Assembly (NCBI RefSeq): GCF_012927205.1
Contig: NZ_JABBGC010000003.1
Coordinates: 248,001-312,000, forward strand
Length of the DNA stretch: 64,000 bases
Direction of reading: 5' to 3'
From: Chitinophaga fulva
GTDB lineage: Bacteria > Bacteroidota > Bacteroidia > Chitinophagales > Chitinophagaceae
Shown one piece after another: positions 8,614 to 17,164 of the stretch. Each line of letters begins with the position of its first letter. Within the stretch, counting starts at the first letter, position 1. The notes below the pieces were generated by a model, which was given only the letters and a program-made list of their open reading frames with translations, made no database searches and was not told the DNA's origin. Made by a program: the position numbers and the translations under genes.

Positions 8614-10059
8614 ATGCAAAACAATACATCGAGATGGTTATCGATGGCCATCGTATCAGCGGGCATCTTCCTGGCGGTGATTGACATATTTATTGTCAAC
8701 GTAGCCCTGCCGGCCATCAAAAGAGGATTAAACGGCACCAACAGCGAACTGCAACTGGTAGTGGCCATCTACCTGTTGGGCTATTCCTGCCTGCTGATCA
8801 CCGGTGGGCGACTGGGCGATTATTACGGCCGCAAAAAAATCTTCCTCACCGGCATGTTCCTGTTTACGCTGGCCTCCGGCTTTTGCGGCCTTGCACAGTC
8901 AGGTCTTCAGCTCAATATCGCCAGGTTCGTGCAGGGACTGGCAGCGGCCCTGATGACGCCACAAGGCGTTTCCTACATACAGGTGCTTTTCCCTGAACCC
9001 AAAGAGCGGATGAAAGCCATCGGCATCTATGGCATTATAGCCGGTTCAGCTTCCGTGATAGGGCAGTTCCTGGGCGGCGTACTGCCAGACACTCACTTTG
9101 CCATTGAAGGCTGGCGGCTCATATTTTTTATCAATCTCCCGCTGGGCCTTATTGCATCGGTCAGCGCCGCTATTTTCCTGCATGAAACACCCAGGAATAC
9201 CTCGCAGCGGTTCGACTATGGCGGCGTAGCCCTGCTGACACCCGCGCTCTTCTGCCTGGTGTTTCCCGTGATACAAGGCCGCGAACTGGGCTGGCCCGCC
9301 TGGAGCATCCTCCTTTTTCTGGCAGCGATAGCACTGCTGTTCCTTTTCAGCCGTGACCAGCAGCGGAAACTTGCCCAAGGCAAGGCGCCACTGATAGACG
9401 CCCGTTTGTTCCGCAACAAAGACTTCCGCACCGGGCTCTATGCTTCTATCTTTTATTTCCTGGTACAGGAATCCTATTTTCTGATCACCGGCGTATTTTT
9501 CCAGGACGGGTTGGGCCTCGCTTCCCATACAACAGGCGCCTACTTTGTATTTCAGGGTATCGGTTATGTGATAGCGTCCGTGCTTTCCGTTAAACTGATC
9601 CCGGCTCTTGGAAAAAAAGTGCTGATGGCCGGCGTGATGATCATGATCGTTTCGTTTGTCCTGCACTGTGTTTTTCTGGTCACCCGCAGCGTACCGCCTT
9701 ATGTGTTCTCCGCCATCCTGTTTACCTACGGCGTAGGATGCGGCGCCGTATTGCCTTCCCTGCTTGCCTTTTCCCTCAAAGGTATCCCACATGAATTTGC
9801 CGGTGCCGCCTCCGGTACCTACTACACCGCGCAACAATCGGCCATTGCCATGGGCGCAGCGGTGGTGGGCGGCGTGTTCTTCTATTATGCAGGCAACACG
9901 CCCGGATTGACAGCGTATGTGACGGCCTACCGCGCAGCAGCTATTTTCAGTATAGCCATGCTCGTTATCGTGCTCATTTGTTTGTACAGCATGCCCGATC
10001 ATCAAACAACCGTGTCGCGAACTGCCTCGGGGAAAAAGGCACGGCCTGTCGTGAATTAA
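8614..10059 (+). CDS. MFS exporter, DHA2 (14-span, EmrB/QacA-type) family
   Basis: A 481-residue inner-membrane transporter with about 14 hydrophobic spans. The first segment VIDIFIVNVALPAIKRGL and the motif GGRLGDYYGRKKIFLTGM between spans 2 and 3 are classical DHA2 features. LNIARFVQGLAAALMTPQ matches motif B, and IGQFLGGVLPD matches the antiporter motif C. Such proteins expel drugs or metabolites with proton uptake. It belongs to the TetR regulon and has its own operator, so it may export the substrate or product of the dehalogenase-like enzyme (inference). Confidence 0.9.
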   Translation: MQNNTSRWLSMAIVSAGIFLAVIDIFIVNVALPAIKRGLNGTNSELQLVVAIYLLGYSCLLITGGRLGDYYGRKKIFLTGMFLFTLASGFCGLAQSGLQLNIARFVQGLAAALMTPQGVSYIQVLFPEPKERMKAIGIYGIIAGSASVIGQFLGGVLPDTHFAIEGWRLIFFINLPLGLIASVSAAIFLHETPRNTSQRFDYGGVALLTPALFCLVFPVIQGRELGWPAWSILLFLAAIALLFLFSRDQQRKLAQGKAPLIDARLFRNKDFRTGLYASIFYFLVQESYFLITGVFFQDGLGLASHTTGAYFVFQGIGYVIASVLSVKLIPALGKKVLMAGVMIMIVSFVLHCVFLVTRSVPPYVFSAILFTYGVGCGAVLPSLLAFSLKGIPHEFAGAASGTYYTAQQSAIAMGAAVVGGVFFYYAGNTPGLTAYVTAYRAAAIFSIAMLVIVLICLYSMPDHQTTVSRTASGKKARPVVN

Positions 10060-10117
10060 CACTGGTACATACGGGAAATTTTTCATCAATATAAAAACGA
10101 ATAATATATTTACAGCG

Positions 10118-10150
10118 CAAGCCTCGCACTCACTGAACCTGCGAGGCTTG
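10118..10150 (+). terminator. Hairpin after the exporter gene
   Basis: An 11-base perfect stem, CAAGCCTCGCA (10118-10128) with TGCGAGGCTTG (10140-10150), and an 11-base loop. It lies 59 bases after the MFS stop. The following T-run is weak, so it could also act as an mRNA stabiliser. Confidence 0.55.
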
Positions 10151-10183
10151 TTATAATTCCTGTTTACCTAAAAGTGAGTACTC

Positions 10184-10492
10184 ATGTCCCCCTGTACTGA
10201 AGGCATATTTAACCCCATCAACTGGTTTATCATTTATGAACGAGGTGAGCTATGCATCATCGGGGAACTGCGCAGCGGTTGCATGGAACCGGGCTGGTTT
10301 CTGCTCCTGCTGGACAGGCTGGTGTTTTCTGTTCCCATCGCAGCAATTGAAACGATAGAGATTGCGGGTGAAACAAAACAGTATACCATGCTGATCATCC
10401 GGGATGAAGAGAAGGACCCTGAATGGCTGGAGGATAAATTTAGTATGATTCTCAGCGGGTATATCATCCACATCTCAAAAACGCCCAGATAA
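10184..10492 (+). CDS. Small beta-barrel-like hypothetical protein, first of two paralogs
   Basis: A 102-residue protein of unknown function. GELCIIGELRSGCMEPGWFLLLLDRL, then IAAIETIEI and YTMLIIRDEE, resemble the strand pattern of translation-factor (EF-Tu domain 2-like) barrels, where a G-x-(I/V)-x-x-G turn is followed by Gly-rich strands. The next gene, 12 bases on, has the same layout (NEVYILGELLDGHVQAGWY, TYTLLVLKDDD). The two are tandem paralogs, probably one transcript. Confidence 0.55.
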   Translation: MSPCTEGIFNPINWFIIYERGELCIIGELRSGCMEPGWFLLLLDRLVFSVPIAAIETIEIAGETKQYTMLIIRDEEKDPEWLEDKFSMILSGYIIHISKTPR

Positions 10493-10504
10493 AATACCAC
10501 TACA

Positions 10505-10834
10505 ATGGAACCATCATGGATAAAGGGCCGCTTTAAAGCCATAGAAAGTTATACTATCCGCAGGAGGAATGAAGTGTACATCCTCGGCGAGTTGCTCGAC
10601 GGCCACGTGCAGGCCGGCTGGTATGCGGTGATTTCGTTTAACAGCAGTATTGGAATGTCGGTAAAAATTGAAAGCGTTTCAACTGTAAAAATATTTGGTT
10701 TCTCCCGTACCTATACCCTGCTGGTGCTAAAAGATGATGATATGGATGAATGGACAACAGATTTTGTATTTGGTATGAAAATCGGGAATGAACCACTACG
10801 TATCTCAGAAGAGGGACCTAATATTTCTGTCTGA
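10505..10834 (+). CDS. Small beta-barrel-like hypothetical protein, second paralog
   Basis: A 109-residue protein, a diverged copy of the preceding one. The aligned parts are the start (WIKGRFKAIESYTI against FNPINWFIIYE), EVYILGELLDGHVQAGWYAV, and YTLLVLKDDDMDEWT. The C-terminus is unlike the first copy. No catalytic residues stand out. The role is unknown; similar small pairs in Bacteroidota are often standalone paralog sets. Confidence 0.55.
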   Translation: MEPSWIKGRFKAIESYTIRRRNEVYILGELLDGHVQAGWYAVISFNSSIGMSVKIESVSTVKIFGFSRTYTLLVLKDDDMDEWTTDFVFGMKIGNEPLRISEEGPNISV

Positions 10835-10935
10835 ATTCCAGCCAATGACCGATGCCGGCAATCACCGGCCGGTGGCTTGCGCCGATACCTGCAGCGCTGT
10901 TCCTATGATCAGCCATAACAAGCGAATACTGCGGG

Positions 10936-11403
10936 TCATGCCTCTTTTATCATTTTTTTGATGAGGGTGATTTGCCCGAGATGATAGTGGGTATGCTCGA
11001 TGATACCCGTCAGATTGCGGTACCAGGTACCATATTTCCCGTCTGTAAAGTCTTCGGACAGCTGTTTTTCATCCAGTCTGTCTATTAAACCGGCAAAGGT
11101 TTCCGCCTGCACCAGCGTTTTGTTCACCAACCGCTGCCAGTCTTCTTCCGAAGTAATGGGTGGCAAATCGAAACTATATCTATCACTGGCCTGCAAAGGT
11201 CCCCCCTGCAATACTTTCAACACAGCGTCTACATAATAGTTGACATGGAACACCAGCACGGCGATGGTATTCAGGCGATTTACCTGAGTGGTGGCCATCT
11301 GCCAGTCGACATCGGAGAGTACATCTTTCAAATTAACGGCGGTCCAGTTCCCTCCGAAATGCACATCGCGGAAATGTTTGGCCATTTGCTGTACAGTGGT
11401 CAT
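10936..11403 (-). CDS. DinB-like (DUF1572-type) four-helix protein
   Basis: A 155-residue protein starting at the ATG at 11403 (MTTVQQMAKHF); a longer upstream frame exists but is not needed. The pattern matches DinB/YfiT metal-binding four-helix bundles: VLVFHVNYYVDAVLKVL gives one ligand His in helix 2 and GIIEHTHYHLGQITLIKKM gives the last His pair (H-x-x-Y-H). The DinB superfamily includes thiol transferases that use bacillithiol or similar; the exact reaction here is unknown. It is divergent from the acyltransferase gene. Confidence 0.75.
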   Translation of the reverse strand: MTTVQQMAKHFRDVHFGGNWTAVNLKDVLSDVDWQMATTQVNRLNTIAVLVFHVNYYVDAVLKVLQGGPLQASDRYSFDLPPITSEEDWQRLVNKTLVQAETFAGLIDRLDEKQLSEDFTDGKYGTWYRNLTGIIEHTHYHLGQITLIKKMIKEA

Positions 11404-11478
11404 CTTTTTTTTGAAAAAGATACAAATAAATCCTATTTGTAGTTCCGCCGCGTGGTTGTTATCTTGTGCGGATTCAAT

Positions 11479-12582
11479 ATGGAAACAGGAACAATGACAA
11501 CAGGCGCGGCTCAACGGATGCAGCTGCCCGCCGGCAAACAACATTTTGCGATACTGGACGGACTGCGCGGCGTCGCTGCCATTGCAGTGGTGATTTTCCA
11601 CTTCATGGAAATCGTATATACTGATTACAGTAAAAACTTTGCGGGACACGGGTTTCTGGCGGTAGATTTTTTCTTCTGCCTCTCCGGTTTTGTGATCGCC
11701 TATGCATATGATGACCGTATGCCGCAACTGCGCCTGCGGGATTTTTTCCGGACACGACTGATACGCCTTCATCCGCTGGTGGCACTGGGCGCTGTCCTGG
11801 GCCTGCTCACCTTCCTGTTTGACCCGCTGATGGGACCACCCGCCGGCTATGGATTTGGTAAAATAGCAATGTTGTTTATTACCACTTTGCTGCTGATCCC
11901 CTACCCTGTGATGCCAGAGCGTTTTTTTAATCTCTTCTGTATGAATGCCCCCGCCTGGTCTTTATGGTGGGAATACATCGCCAATATCTTTTATGCGTTG
12001 ATATTATGGCGGCTTCGCCGTAACCTGTTGCTGGTAGTAGGACTGATAGCCGCTGTGATACTCAGCGTTGTAGCTTACAAAGCCGGCAACCTGATGGGCG
12101 GCTGGAGCAAAGATACCTTCTGGCAGGGCGGTGCACGGTTGTTTTATTCCTTTACTGCCGGCATTCTGGTGTACCGTTTTAGGCTGATCATCCCCAACCG
12201 CCTCGGTTTTCCTGGTGTTACGTTGTTATTGCTGCTGGCATTGTTCATGCCTTATTTCCCGCATAACTGGCTGGTGGAGCTGGTCATTGTGCTGTTTTAT
12301 TTCCCGGCGCTGGTGTCCCTCGGAGCCGGTGCGCGACTGGTGTCCTGGCTGGAGAAGCCATGCCTGTTTTCCGGAAAGATCTCCTACCCGCTATATATGA
12401 CCCACTATGGGTTTATGTGGATCTTCGCCCATTACCTGGAAGTGTACAAGCCGGATATGTCCACCCTGGCGGTAGTAATACCGGTTGGTGTGATAGCCTT
12501 GATCACACTGGGTTGGATGGCGATGGTTGGATATGATCAGCCTGTTAGAAACTGCCTAAACCGGATTTGGAAAAAACGTTGA
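11479..12582 (+). CDS. Acyltransferase family 3 (OafA/NodX-type) membrane protein
   Basis: A 367-residue protein with about 10 membrane spans. ILDGLRGVAAIAVVIFHF near the N-terminus includes the catalytic-type R-G-x-A and His of acyltransferase-3 enzymes. GFLAVDFFFCLSGFVIAYAY and FFRTRLIRLHPL, with an RxxR motif, are further hallmarks. These enzymes O-acylate sugars of surface polysaccharides or small molecules. I chose the ATG at 11479; 11494 is possible. No polysaccharide genes are next to it, so its acceptor is unknown. Confidence 0.85.
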   Translation: METGTMTTGAAQRMQLPAGKQHFAILDGLRGVAAIAVVIFHFMEIVYTDYSKNFAGHGFLAVDFFFCLSGFVIAYAYDDRMPQLRLRDFFRTRLIRLHPLVALGAVLGLLTFLFDPLMGPPAGYGFGKIAMLFITTLLLIPYPVMPERFFNLFCMNAPAWSLWWEYIANIFYALILWRLRRNLLLVVGLIAAVILSVVAYKAGNLMGGWSKDTFWQGGARLFYSFTAGILVYRFRLIIPNRLGFPGVTLLLLLALFMPYFPHNWLVELVIVLFYFPALVSLGAGARLVSWLEKPCLFSGKISYPLYMTHYGFMWIFAHYLEVYKPDMSTLAVVIPVGVIALITLGWMAMVGYDQPVRNCLNRIWKKR

Positions 12583-12591
12583 TCCCCGGTT

Positions 12592-12611
12592 CCCAGGGCT
12601 AAAGCCCTGGG
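12592..12611 (+). repeat. REP-like palindrome, copy 1
   Basis: CCCAGGGCT, 2-base spacer, AGCCCTGGG: a perfect 9-base stem. The flank CTACGATGTTGTTCAA is shared, in inverse, with copy 4 at 12984. Confidence 0.7.
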
Positions 12612-12807
12612 CTACGATGTTGTTCAATTTCTCTATACGGAGAGGCTAAACCATAGGGCTGGCATTTTTGCTGGCAGTAGGCAATGGCGCGTGCCATTCA
12701 TTTGGCCCGGGGTTGAGATGTTGTCTAATTTCTTAAAATAAAGATCCCAATAATACGGTATAGCCTTTTGGGCTGGCTGCGGAGAATAGCTCGTGACCAT
12801 ATTTTTT

Positions 12808-12842
12808 TCCCAGGGCTGAAGCTCCGGGTTATAGTATTGTTC
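12808..12842 (+). repeat. REP-like palindrome, degenerate copy
   Basis: CCCAGGGCTGAAGCTCCGGG followed by TTATAGTATTGTTCAG. It matches copy 1 with several changes in the right arm and flank. A weaker remnant (AGGGCTGGCA) lies near 12655. Confidence 0.45.
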
Positions 12843-12983
12843 AGTTTCTTTACCAGTGGATGAGCTATGGAGGTGACTTGTCATCATCGCCAGGAAAAAG
12901 GGCCATGTATATATGTGCAACTTTATCTCTGTACCACTTTACTTCAGCATATTGATTACTAACGACTTTGAAAAACAACGTAG

Positions 12984-13003
12984 CCCAGGGCTTCAGCCCT
13001 GGG
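12984..13003 (-). repeat. REP-like palindrome, inverted copy
   Basis: CCCAGGGCT, TC, AGCCCTGGG, a perfect 9-base stem. Read on the minus strand, the flank CTACGTTGTT matches copy 1, so the outer copies face each other across about 370 bases, as in a REPIN. Confidence 0.7.
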
Positions 13004-13085
13004 TTTTCATGTTGTGCCCGCTAACCTCAGCGGCTCTTCCCATTTCCTGTTTGCCAAATTAATTTGCTACTCCAAAAACTTTTAT

Positions 13086-13099
13086 TATGTTTGAACATA
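13086..13099 (+). promoter_or_regulatory. Candidate GntR operator before the mannoside operon
   Basis: TATGTTTGAACATA is a palindrome with 6-base arms, 17 bases before the ATG at 13116. It matches TATGTACGAACATA before the GntR gene (21278-21291) at 12 of 14 positions. Confidence 0.6.
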
Positions 13100-13115
13100 T
13101 GAACATTAAAAAATA

Positions 13116-15740
13116 ATGGGAACGGGGAAAAAAATAGCGATCGACATTGGGGGCAGTCATGTATCTGCCTGTATAGTAGACACCATGCATCCCGGAGCGG
13201 CTCCGGACAGCATTGTCAGGAAAAGTTTGCAGGCCGACGGCAGTGCGGCGGACATCATTTCCACGATAGCCGGCTGTATTACTGCCTTTAAAGACACGCC
13301 GGTGGACGGTATCGGGATAGCCATGCCTGGTCCGTTTGACTACCAGCAGGGCATCAGTGCCATCACCAAAGTGGGCGGGAAATTCAGCCGTCTTTTTGGA
13401 TTGCATGTACGGCAAGCCTTGCAGGACGCTGCCGGCACAGGAGACCAGCCTATTCATTTCACCAACGATGCTCATTGTTTCGCGGTCGGCGCCCGGCATG
13501 TACTGGGCCTCAACAGCGAAAAGGCCGTGTTGCTGACGCTGGGTACCGGTTTTGGATCGGCCTTCCTGGAAAACGGGGAACTGGCAGCGGGCCCTGAAGG
13601 GCTGCCATCAGCAGCCTTCTACGATTGTCCTTTCCAGGATGGGCAGGCAGACGACTACTTCTCTACCCGCTGGCTGCTGGACACGTTCCGGCAACAGACC
13701 GGCGTGATGGCCCCTTCCGTGAAAGCGATGGCGGAACAATATGAAACGATAGCCCGGCCGGTATTTCACGCCTTCGGCGGAAACCTGGGCACGTTTCTGC
13801 GGCCCTGGCTTGCTCAATACAGTTGCACCGAGCTCGTGATCGGCGGCAATATCGCCCGCGCCTATACGCTGTTTTCCGGCCCACTGGAAGAACAACTGAG
13901 CGATCTCCCTATAAAAATTACCTACTGCCAGGATACAGAACATTGCATTCTGGCCGGCGCCGCGATGGCGCCCCGTCAACCGGACCATACGGAACTGCGC
14001 CGCACCAGCCAGCCACTGTTGCCCGTTTCAACCAGTAACACCGGTGAAGACACTTATACCGTCTTCCCTTCTTTTCATACAGATCATCCGGTACAGGAAG
14101 GCTATGCATCCCTGGCAGCCCTCATCAAAGAAGACAACCTCATCATCATAGATGGTTATGAAGGCGTGCTGTGGGAACAGTTCAGAACAGCACTCCATCA
14201 GGCGTTGCTTCCGTACAACCGGGCCGTATACTGGTACCACGCCGGTGCATGCCTGCAAACACCTGCTGCCATCAACACTATGCTGGAAGCCTATTCCGGC
14301 ACACCTGATCAGGTGTTCGGCAAACGATTTGAAGGCAGCCTGGCGGATTTCTTTGACGCCGAAAAATTATCCTCCATACGCCCGGATGATACGCCCGGAT
14401 TACATATTATCTATGGCACCGGCGCTGCGCTCACCGGCATCAAAGGCAAAACGCTGTACGTGGATGTTCCCAAAAATGAGATCCAGTACCGCCTGCGGGC
14501 CGGCAGCATCACCAATATCGGCACGCCCACGTATACGTATAAACGTTGTTACTTCGCCGATTGGCCTGCATTGAACAAACACAAACAATCCTTATTACCG
14601 CATATCGATGTGATCATCGACGGTCAGCGGCCGGATACCATCACCTGGATGCAGGGCGCACAGTTACGTGCATCCCTGGACGTTATGCTCAGCCAGCCTT
14701 TCCGCGCCCGGCCCTGGTTTGAAGCCGGTGTATGGGGTGGCGACTGGATGAAAAAACATCTCCCCGGCCTGAATCCGGGCGAAGTGAATTATGCCTGGTC
14801 GTTTGAACTGATCACACCGGAAAACGGCATCGTACTGGAAGGCAGCAGCAACCTGCTGGAGGTCACCTTTGACATGCTGGCATTCCACAACAATCATCAG
14901 CTGCTCGGCAAAGCCGCGCCACGCTTTGGCACCGCTTTCCCTATCCGCTTCGATTTCCTCGATACGTTCAACGGTGGCAACCTGTCGATACAATGCCACC
15001 CTCGGCCGGAATACACGCTGCAACATTTCGGTGAAGATTTCACACAGGACGAAACCTATTACATCCTCGATTGTGAGCCTAACGCTGAGGTATACCTTGG
15101 TTTTCAGGAAGACATACAGCCTGCCGCCTTCAGAAGTGCGCTGGAAGCTGCTATCAACGACGGCACACCACTGCCCGTTGAAAAATATGTGCAGCAGTTC
15201 ACCGCCAACAAACACGATCTGTTCCTGATCCCGAACGGTACGGTACACGCCTCCGGCAAAAACAACCTGGTATTGGAGATCAGCAGCACCCCCTATATCT
15301 TCACCTTTAAGATGTACGACTGGTTGCGGACAGACCTGAATGGCCGTCCACGCCCTATCCACCTGGACCGTGCGTTTGACAACCTGAACTTTGACAGGAA
15401 AGGCCAAACGGTGCCTGATACGCTGATTTCCAAGCCACAGCTACAGGACGAATGGTCATCAGGCAGAAAATGGCAGCTGCCTACGCATCCGGAACATTTC
15501 TATACGGTAGACCGTTATGAATTCTCTGGTGAGGTGCAAATACCTACCAACGGGCAATGTCACATCTGTATGCTGGTAGAAGGCCATCAGCTGGACGTTA
15601 CCGCCGGTGGTGGCACGCAGCGGTTTCAGTATGCCGAGACCTTCGTGATACCGGCAGGGGCAGACAGCTATACCTGTCGCTATGAAGGTGAAGGCAAAGC
15701 CATGCTGGTAGTAGCTTATGTAAAAGACAACTATTGCTGA
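13116..15740 (+). CDS. ROK-family sugar kinase fused to class I mannose-6-phosphate isomerase
   Basis: An 874-residue fusion. Residues 1-285 are a ROK kinase: IAIDIGGSHVSACIVD (phosphate loop), IGIAMPGPFDY, FTNDAHCFAVGA, and LLTLGTGFGSAFLENGEL, followed by VIGGNIA. A middle part (about 300-470) has LIIIDGYEG and reads like a worn nucleoside-kinase-like domain. About 480-874 is a phosphomannose isomerase: IQCHPRPEYTLQHFG holds metal ligands, LIPNGTVHASGKNNLVLEIS the C-terminal motif. The pair would convert mannose to mannose 6-phosphate and then fructose 6-phosphate in the cytosol. It leads an operon with a sugar porter and a GH38 mannosidase. Confidence 0.88.
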   Translation: MGTGKKIAIDIGGSHVSACIVDTMHPGAAPDSIVRKSLQADGSAADIISTIAGCITAFKDTPVDGIGIAMPGPFDYQQGISAITKVGGKFSRLFGLHVRQALQDAAGTGDQPIHFTNDAHCFAVGARHVLGLNSEKAVLLTLGTGFGSAFLENGELAAGPEGLPSAAFYDCPFQDGQADDYFSTRWLLDTFRQQTGVMAPSVKAMAEQYETIARPVFHAFGGNLGTFLRPWLAQYSCTELVIGGNIARAYTLFSGPLEEQLSDLPIKITYCQDTEHCILAGAAMAPRQPDHTELRRTSQPLLPVSTSNTGEDTYTVFPSFHTDHPVQEGYASLAALIKEDNLIIIDGYEGVLWEQFRTALHQALLPYNRAVYWYHAGACLQTPAAINTMLEAYSGTPDQVFGKRFEGSLADFFDAEKLSSIRPDDTPGLHIIYGTGAALTGIKGKTLYVDVPKNEIQYRLRAGSITNIGTPTYTYKRCYFADWPALNKHKQSLLPHIDVIIDGQRPDTITWMQGAQLRASLDVMLSQPFRARPWFEAGVWGGDWMKKHLPGLNPGEVNYAWSFELITPENGIVLEGSSNLLEVTFDMLAFHNNHQLLGKAAPRFGTAFPIRFDFLDTFNGGNLSIQCHPRPEYTLQHFGEDFTQDETYYILDCEPNAEVYLGFQEDIQPAAFRSALEAAINDGTPLPVEKYVQQFTANKHDLFLIPNGTVHASGKNNLVLEISSTPYIFTFKMYDWLRTDLNGRPRPIHLDRAFDNLNFDRKGQTVPDTLISKPQLQDEWSSGRKWQLPTHPEHFYTVDRYEFSGEVQIPTNGQCHICMLVEGHQLDVTAGGGTQRFQYAETFVIPAGADSYTCRYEGEGKAMLVVAYVKDNYC

Positions 15741-15757
15741 TTCAAATATTTCACGTC

Positions 15758-17155
15758 ATGGGAAACAGTAACACCCGCTTGTTCATCACCACCGTCACCC
15801 TGATCGCTGCATTGGGAGGCCTGCTTTTTGGCTTCGACATTGCTGTCATCAGCGGTATCATTCTTCCCGTAAAAACACAATACCAGCTGACCGCTTCGCA
15901 GGAGGGCTGGTTCGTTTCCTGTGCCCTGCTGGGATGTATTGCGGGCGTAGCCATTTCAGGCACGCTGAGCGATCGTATTGGCCGCAAAAAGGTATTGGCG
16001 CTTGCAGCATTCCTTTTCCTGGTGAGCGCCATCGGGTTTGCCGTGTCCACCACCTATCCCCTGCTGATATTTTTCAGGGTACTGGCAGGCATGGGCGTAG
16101 GTGTGGCCTCTAATATCTCGCCGCTCTACATCTCCGAGCTGGCGCCGGCTTCCCGGCGCGGGCGACTGGTAACATTTTACCAGCTGGCCATCACCATCGG
16201 CATCATGGTAGCTTATTGTTCCAACCTGGCCATACAACGGTATGCCGCCGCCGCAGGCGATACCTCCGGCGGATGGCTGCACTGGCTGTTTGTCACCGAA
16301 TACTGGCGGGGCATGTTCCTCGTCGGCGTAGTGCCCGCAGCCGCGTTCTTCGCGCTGCTGGCCATCGTTCCGGAAAGTCCGCGCTGGCTGGCGCGTTTTG
16401 GCCGGCAAACGGAAGCGCTGCATATCCTGGAGAAAATCAACAGCAGCAAAGAGGAGGCTGCCCATGAACTGAAAGCCATCCAGGCCGTAGCTACCGATCA
16501 GGCCAATGGCGGGCTGCGTGCCTTGCTGCAGCCACCACTGTTGCATCTGCTGGTGATGGCCTGTGTATTGACCGCCTTCTCCCAGTTCAGCGGTATCAAT
16601 GCGGTGATCTATTACGGGCCTACCATCCTGCGCTCTTCCGGCGTGGTAGCGAATGATACCTTGTTGTACCAGGTGATGCTGGGCGCCGCCAATATGCTCT
16701 TTACTTTTGTCGCCATCTGGAAAGTAGACAGCCTTGGCCGCCGGCCGCTTTACCTCACTGGCTCCATCTGCGCTGCTGCCGCACTAACGCTCACGGGCAT
16801 CTGTTTTCTGTTGAAGATCACCGGATGGCCGTTGCTGATACCGATCACTTTTTTCCTGCTCTTCTTCGCCTTTTCGCTGGGGCCGTTGAAATTTGTGATT
16901 GCCACGGAGATATTTCCGACACCGGTGCGGGGACTGGCACTCTCTATCTGTATCCTCGTGATGTGGATATCTGACTGGTTACTCAACCTGCTATTCCCTG
17001 TTATGCGGGAAGGCATGGGCATCGCGGCCACTTTCTTCCTGTTTGCCGGTTGTTGCCTCTTCTCGTTTTTCTATGCGAAAAAATACCTGTTTGAAACCAA
17101 AGGTCAATCGCTCGAAAACATCACTATCAAAGAAAAAACGATCATCCACCACTAA
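15758..17155 (+). CDS. Sugar:proton symporter, MFS sugar porter family
   Basis: A 465-residue inner-membrane transporter; the ATG at 15758 is preferred over a frame start at 15734 that overlaps the previous gene. About 12 spans. GLLFGFDIAVISGI in span 1, GTLSDRIGRKKVLALAA (motif A), PESPRWLARFGR after span 6, and QFSGINAVIYYGPTIL in span 7 are the sugar-porter (XylE/GLUT) signatures. It would import the hexose released by the mannosidase encoded next, probably mannose (inference). Confidence 0.9.
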   Translation: MGNSNTRLFITTVTLIAALGGLLFGFDIAVISGIILPVKTQYQLTASQEGWFVSCALLGCIAGVAISGTLSDRIGRKKVLALAAFLFLVSAIGFAVSTTYPLLIFFRVLAGMGVGVASNISPLYISELAPASRRGRLVTFYQLAITIGIMVAYCSNLAIQRYAAAAGDTSGGWLHWLFVTEYWRGMFLVGVVPAAAFFALLAIVPESPRWLARFGRQTEALHILEKINSSKEEAAHELKAIQAVATDQANGGLRALLQPPLLHLLVMACVLTAFSQFSGINAVIYYGPTILRSSGVVANDTLLYQVMLGAANMLFTFVAIWKVDSLGRRPLYLTGSICAAAALTLTGICFLLKITGWPLLIPITFFLLFFAFSLGPLKFVIATEIFPTPVRGLALSICILVMWISDWLLNLLFPVMREGMGIAATFFLFAGCCLFSFFYAKKYLFETKGQSLENITIKEKTIIHH

Positions 17156-17164
17156 TCACTTGTT

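Larger units (their letters stand above)
12583..13115. other. Intergenic region with REP-like palindromes
   Basis: A 533-base gap. It holds two intact and two degenerate copies of a REP-like palindrome (listed separately) and the operator before the ROK fusion. A minus-strand open frame over 12633-12920 has no family features and overlaps the repeats, so it is not called. Confidence 0.6.

Noticed and set aside
9046..10089. Long minus-strand open frame (347 codons) over the MFS exporter gene
   Set aside because: Antisense to a clear DHA2 transporter; the translation is rich in His, Gly, Cys and Lys with no family pattern. It is a shadow of codon bias.
12633..12920. Minus-strand open frame over the REP cluster
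   Set aside because: It overlaps the palindromic repeats, is not conserved in pattern, and has no start context.
14664..15407. Minus-strand open frame (247 codons) over the ROK/isomerase fusion
   Set aside because: Antisense to the conserved isomerase motifs; no recognisable family.
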